Under the pieces are notes generated by a model. The model did no database searches, was not told the origin of the DNA, and saw nothing but the letters and a program-made list of their open reading frames with translations. The translations under genes and the position numbers were made by a program. A stretch of DNA of 7,216 nt from Vulcanimicrobiota bacterium (GTDB lineage Bacteria; Vulcanimicrobiota; Vulcanimicrobiia; Vulcanimicrobiales; Vulcanimicrobiaceae). The stretch spans positions 1 to 7,216 of the forward strand of contig JACRUB010000072.1 in the NCBI GenBank assembly GCA_014305015.1, read 5' to 3'. This document shows positions 5,207 through 7,216 of the stretch, piece after piece; the first letter of the stretch is position 1; each line of letters opens with the position of its first letter.

Positions 5207-6129
5207 GGCAGTTTCTCCGTCGATTTTCCGGATTGTAGCGCGCGCTGCACGGCATCGACTTCGGCCTTCATCCATTGCGCGTAGGTCATGCCGGCGGGCT
5301 GCGTTTCGTAAACACCGATGACTGGAACGCTACTTTTGCGGGCGAGGTCCAGCAGGCGCGCGGTGGTTGGTTCGACGGTCTGCTGATTGTAGATGAACGA
5401 CTTGACGGATTTGGTGGAGAGCAAGGTGGTTACTGCGGAGACCTCCTGGGGTGCGGGATCGTTGCCCTCTTCGACGGCCAGCTGGAACGAGACCGGCGTG
5501 CGGATGTCGAGCCCGAGCGCACTTGCGGTGTAATTAAAAACCGGCTCCGTGACCGCAACCGGGGTGCCCTGATATTTGCGTTTCGCGGTGGCTATCGCAT
5601 CCATCCAGGGAGCAAGCGACACGACGAACTTGGCCCGGTTAGCTTCGTATTCTTTGGCATTCGCAGGATCGCGCTTTGAGAGTTCATCTGCGATCAGTTG
5701 TGCAATGCGTTGCATCGTGCCGGGCAGGTACCACAGGTGCGGGTCGTCGCCCGGATGTTTGCCGAAAACTTGACCGGCGTTGATGATCGTGCGTCCCGCG
5801 CGCGGTGAAGCCGCTTCGAGCTTTTGCATGAACGCATCGTAGCCGAGGCCGTTTTCAACGATCAGATCGGCCGATGCGACGGCTGAAGCATCGGTCGTAT
5901 TTGATTCGTATGAGTGCGGGTCCGTGTTGGGATTGGTCAGGATGGCGTGCACGTCAACATGCGATCCCCCGATTTGCGTAATCACGTCGGCGTAGAAATT
6001 CTCGGCCCCGACCGTGTGAATCTTCGATGAGTCCACCTTGGCGGCCGAACAGGCCGCCAGAAGAGCGACGGCGCCCGCAAGCGAGGCAAGGCGCAAGCCC
6101 GTGTGAGTGTGTTCGAGTGTCACGGTCAT
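5203..6129 (-). CDS. Zn/Mn ABC transporter substrate-binding lipoprotein (ZnuA/TroA-like)
   Basis: This 308-residue cluster A-I binding protein captures a divalent metal in the periplasm and delivers it to the permeases. It has a signal sequence with lipobox LAAC (24-27), so Cys27 would be lipid-anchored. The usual ligand places are His72 in DPHSYE, His131 in DDPHLWY, Glu195 in VTEPVFNY (where ZnuA has His and PsaA/MntC has Glu), and Glu275 in VYETQPAG (usually Asp). No His-rich loop is present, unlike many ZnuA proteins. The ligand set His-His-Glu-Glu leans towards Mn2+, but this TEPVxxY...EEGNDP branch is commonly labelled zinc-binding, so the metal stays open. It is the first gene of the operon. 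Its ATG is only 23 bases from the divergent DUF4349 gene, so its promoter must lie partly inside that gene. The ribosome site is weak. Confidence 0.95.
   Translation of the reverse strand: MTVTLEHTHTGLRLASLAGAVALLAACSAAKVDSSKIHTVGAENFYADVITQIGGSHVDVHAILTNPNTDPHSYESNTTDASAVASADLIVENGLGYDAFMQKLEAASPRAGRTIINAGQVFGKHPGDDPHLWYLPGTMQRIAQLIADELSKRDPANAKEYEANRAKFVVSLAPWMDAIATAKRKYQGTPVAVTEPVFNYTASALGLDIRTPVSFQLAVEEGNDPAPQEVSAVTTLLSTKSVKSFIYNQQTVEPTTARLLDLARKSSVPVIGVYETQPAGMTYAQWMKAEVDAVQRALQSGKSTEKLP
5215..5218 (-). promoter_or_regulatory. Ribosome binding site pointing to a CTG start of the ATPase
   Basis: GGAG, extended as GGAGAAA on the minus strand, lies eight bases before the CTG at 5206-5204 and within the last codons of the binding-protein gene. 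Nothing comparable precedes the ATG at 5275, so this site decides in favour of the CTG. Confidence 0.55.
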
Positions 6130-6134
6130 GCTGC

Positions 6135-6162
6135 GTCTTTCGCTCTAGGAACATGAAAAGAC
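6135..6162. promoter_or_regulatory. Weak inverted repeat spanning the divergent starts
   Basis: GTCTTT (6135-6140) and its complement AAAGAC (6157-6162) are separated by 16 bases and span the 23-base gap between the two divergent start codons (6130-6152). Any regulator of the importer and of the DUF4349 gene could act here. Six-base arms this far apart can easily arise by chance. Confidence 0.2.
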
Positions 6163-7109
6163 TTGCAGCTATGAATCCGCTCGCGCTCAGCAAACCAATA
6201 GCCATTACTTCGGCTGCGGTGCTCATCGTCTTCGCCCTTGGAATAGCAGGCAGCACGCTGTTGCCACGCAGCACGCAAGCGCTCTCCCAAAACGTCGAGC
6301 GCGTCAGCATTGCAAAAGCAATCCACGTGGCAGTTCCGCAGCCAAAGCTCAAGATCGCGCCGCCTCGTATGGCGTCCAGCGCAGGTGTGCCCGTAAATCA
6401 GGCGGCTCAGAATCCATCTGCGAGCGATGCACAAGCCCCGCAGATCGCGCGAACCGCTACGATCAGTCTCTATGTGAAAGACGTGGACAAAGCGATCGCA
6501 GCGATCAATGCTCTGGCCCGGCAGAAGCGTGGAGATGTCTTATCACTTGATGATCAGCGTGCCGCCGATGCAAACTCGCACGCCAGCGCCCAGATGCAGC
6601 TCCGTGTACCGGATGGGCGTTTTACCGATACGCTAAGCGGCCTGGGCCAGACGGGTGTTGTCCGCGCACAGTCAATTGCAGCGGAAGATCTCTCGTCTCA
6701 AATTGTGGACAATTCTGCCCGCTTGCGCAACTTGCGCCGCACCGAGGGCGATATCCTCAAGATTATGGACCGTTCTGGTTCCGTGGGGCAAGTGCTTGAG
6801 GCAGAGAATCAGCTCACGCAAGTGCGCGAGCATATCGAAACGACAGATGCGGAAGTCAAATCAATGCTGTACCGCGTTCACTACTCCACGATCGACGTAA
6901 CGCTTGAAGCGGAGGTTGCGTCGGTTCCCAGCGCGCCGGCCGGACTGGCGCAACTCGCCACGGCGTGGGCCTCTGCGACGCATGAGGTCGTTCAGTTTTC
7001 GCTCGGCATCCTCGCTTCGCTGATCTGGATACTCGCATTCGCACCGTTCGTCGCTGCGGTTGTCGTAATCGGATTTCTCGTGAGACGGGTCCTACTGCGA
7101 CCAGCTTGA
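6153..7109 (+). CDS. DUF4349 domain membrane protein
   Basis: This is a 318-residue protein of unknown biochemical role. Residues 15-32 form a membrane segment or signal anchor, and a Pro/Ala/Gln-rich linker (about 55-97) follows. The DUF4349 domain (about 98-262) has the family pattern: RTATISLYVKDVDKAIAAI, the QLRVPDGRF strand, AAEDLSSQIVDNSARLRNLRRTEGD, a helical and probably coiled-coil stretch with QVREHIETTDAEVKSM, and the closing STIDVTLE. A second membrane segment (about 286-310) and a short Arg-rich tail (RRVLLRPA) end it. The bulk should therefore lie outside the cytoplasm, held at both ends. ATG at 6153 has AGGA only two bases before it; ATG at 6171 (312 residues) is a fair alternative. 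The open frame back to 6027 only re-reads the lipoprotein gene. It is divergent from the importer operon, with no known functional link. Confidence 0.9.
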   Translation: MKRLAAMNPLALSKPIAITSAAVLIVFALGIAGSTLLPRSTQALSQNVERVSIAKAIHVAVPQPKLKIAPPRMASSAGVPVNQAAQNPSASDAQAPQIARTATISLYVKDVDKAIAAINALARQKRGDVLSLDDQRAADANSHASAQMQLRVPDGRFTDTLSGLGQTGVVRAQSIAAEDLSSQIVDNSARLRNLRRTEGDILKIMDRSGSVGQVLEAENQLTQVREHIETTDAEVKSMLYRVHYSTIDVTLEAEVASVPSAPAGLAQLATAWASATHEVVQFSLGILASLIWILAFAPFVAAVVVIGFLVRRVLLRPA

Positions 7110-7216
7110 GTCGCCGGCATTTCCGCTGCTCCACCCTTGCGTGCTCCAAACGTCATGCTCGCTATCACCAGTCGCTCCCGTCGTGTCGTGATATTTGACT
7201 TTGATTTGCGTATCGG
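7092..7216 (-). CDS. C-terminal end of an unidentified protein (cut by window edge)
   Basis: One minus-strand frame is open from the right edge to a TAG at 7094-7092 and gives 40 complete codons. It starts DTQIKVKYHDTTGATGDSEH and ends in a Trp/Ser/Gly-rich tail, WSSGNAGDSSWSQ. The composition looks like a real, possibly secreted, beta-rich protein rather than a shadow, and the stop falls right at the end of the convergent DUF4349 gene (18-base overlap). Of the two other minus frames, one is soon closed by a stop and the other runs on deep into the DUF4349 gene as a shadow. No family is recognisable, and the short length keeps confidence moderate. Confidence 0.5.
   Translation of the reverse strand, partial: DTQIKVKYHDTTGATGDSEHDVWSTQGWSSGNAGDSSWSQ

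Noticed and set aside
4448..5275. ATPase starting at ATG 5275
   Set aside because: Not impossible, but it has no ribosome site and adds 23 residues of sequence derived from the overlapping lipoprotein gene. The CTG at 5206 fits the operon spacing better.
4611..5321. 236-codon plus-strand open frame opposite the ATPase gene
   Set aside because: It is the antisense shadow of a gene with all ABC motifs intact. Its translation is low-complexity Arg/Ser/Pro sequence with no domain.
6027..6152. Upstream extension of the DUF4349 protein to 6027
   Set aside because: It would re-read the lipoprotein gene antisense, as an Arg/Pro/Cys-rich string, and place these residues before a clear N-terminal membrane segment.

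Overview
The window looks like part of a moderately GC-rich, Gram-negative (diderm) bacterial chromosome. The strongest clue is a full-length ADP-L-glycero-D-manno-heptose 6-epimerase (hldD), which makes the heptose of lipopolysaccharide inner core. Secreted and lipoprotein signal sequences fit a cell with a periplasm. The phylum cannot be fixed from these genes. An under-cultured lineage such as Eremiobacterota would fit my impression of the protein sequences, but that is a guess. Every gene has ordinary coding character, and I see no insertion sequence, phage gene, tRNA, rRNA or CRISPR array.

Layout, left to right. (1) 1-2370, minus strand: hldD is followed after 15 bases by a membrane-anchored protein of unknown function with HxHxH and HTHD motifs. 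After an 80-base gap with a perfect 9-bp inverted repeat comes the N-terminal 183 residues of a secreted multicopper oxidase, cut by the window edge. (2) 2371-2494: a 124-base divergent intergenic region. (3) 2495-2833, plus strand: a 112-residue protein that is one-quarter histidine and built from two copies of a 60-residue repeat. (4) 2809-6129, minus strand: a four-gene operon for a cluster A-I (ZnuABC/TroABCD-type) metal importer, in the order binding lipoprotein, ATPase, permease 1, permease 2. All three junctions are 4-base start/stop overlaps if the ATPase starts at a CTG codon. (5) 6153-7109, plus strand: a DUF4349 membrane protein starting only 23 bases from the binding-protein gene. 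(6) 7092-7216, minus strand: the probable C-terminal end of an unidentified protein.

Taken together, the window is a metal-handling neighbourhood. The importer captures Zn2+ or Mn2+ in the periplasm and passes it through a heterodimeric permease. The histidine-rich protein, lacking any signal peptide and encoded tail-to-tail with the importer, would suit a cytoplasmic metal buffer or chaperone. On the left, the multicopper oxidase and the HTHD protein form a second candidate metal pair at the cell surface. The points most worth following are the HTHD protein/oxidase pair with its palindrome, the duplicated histidine-rich protein, and the apparent CTG start of the ATPase.
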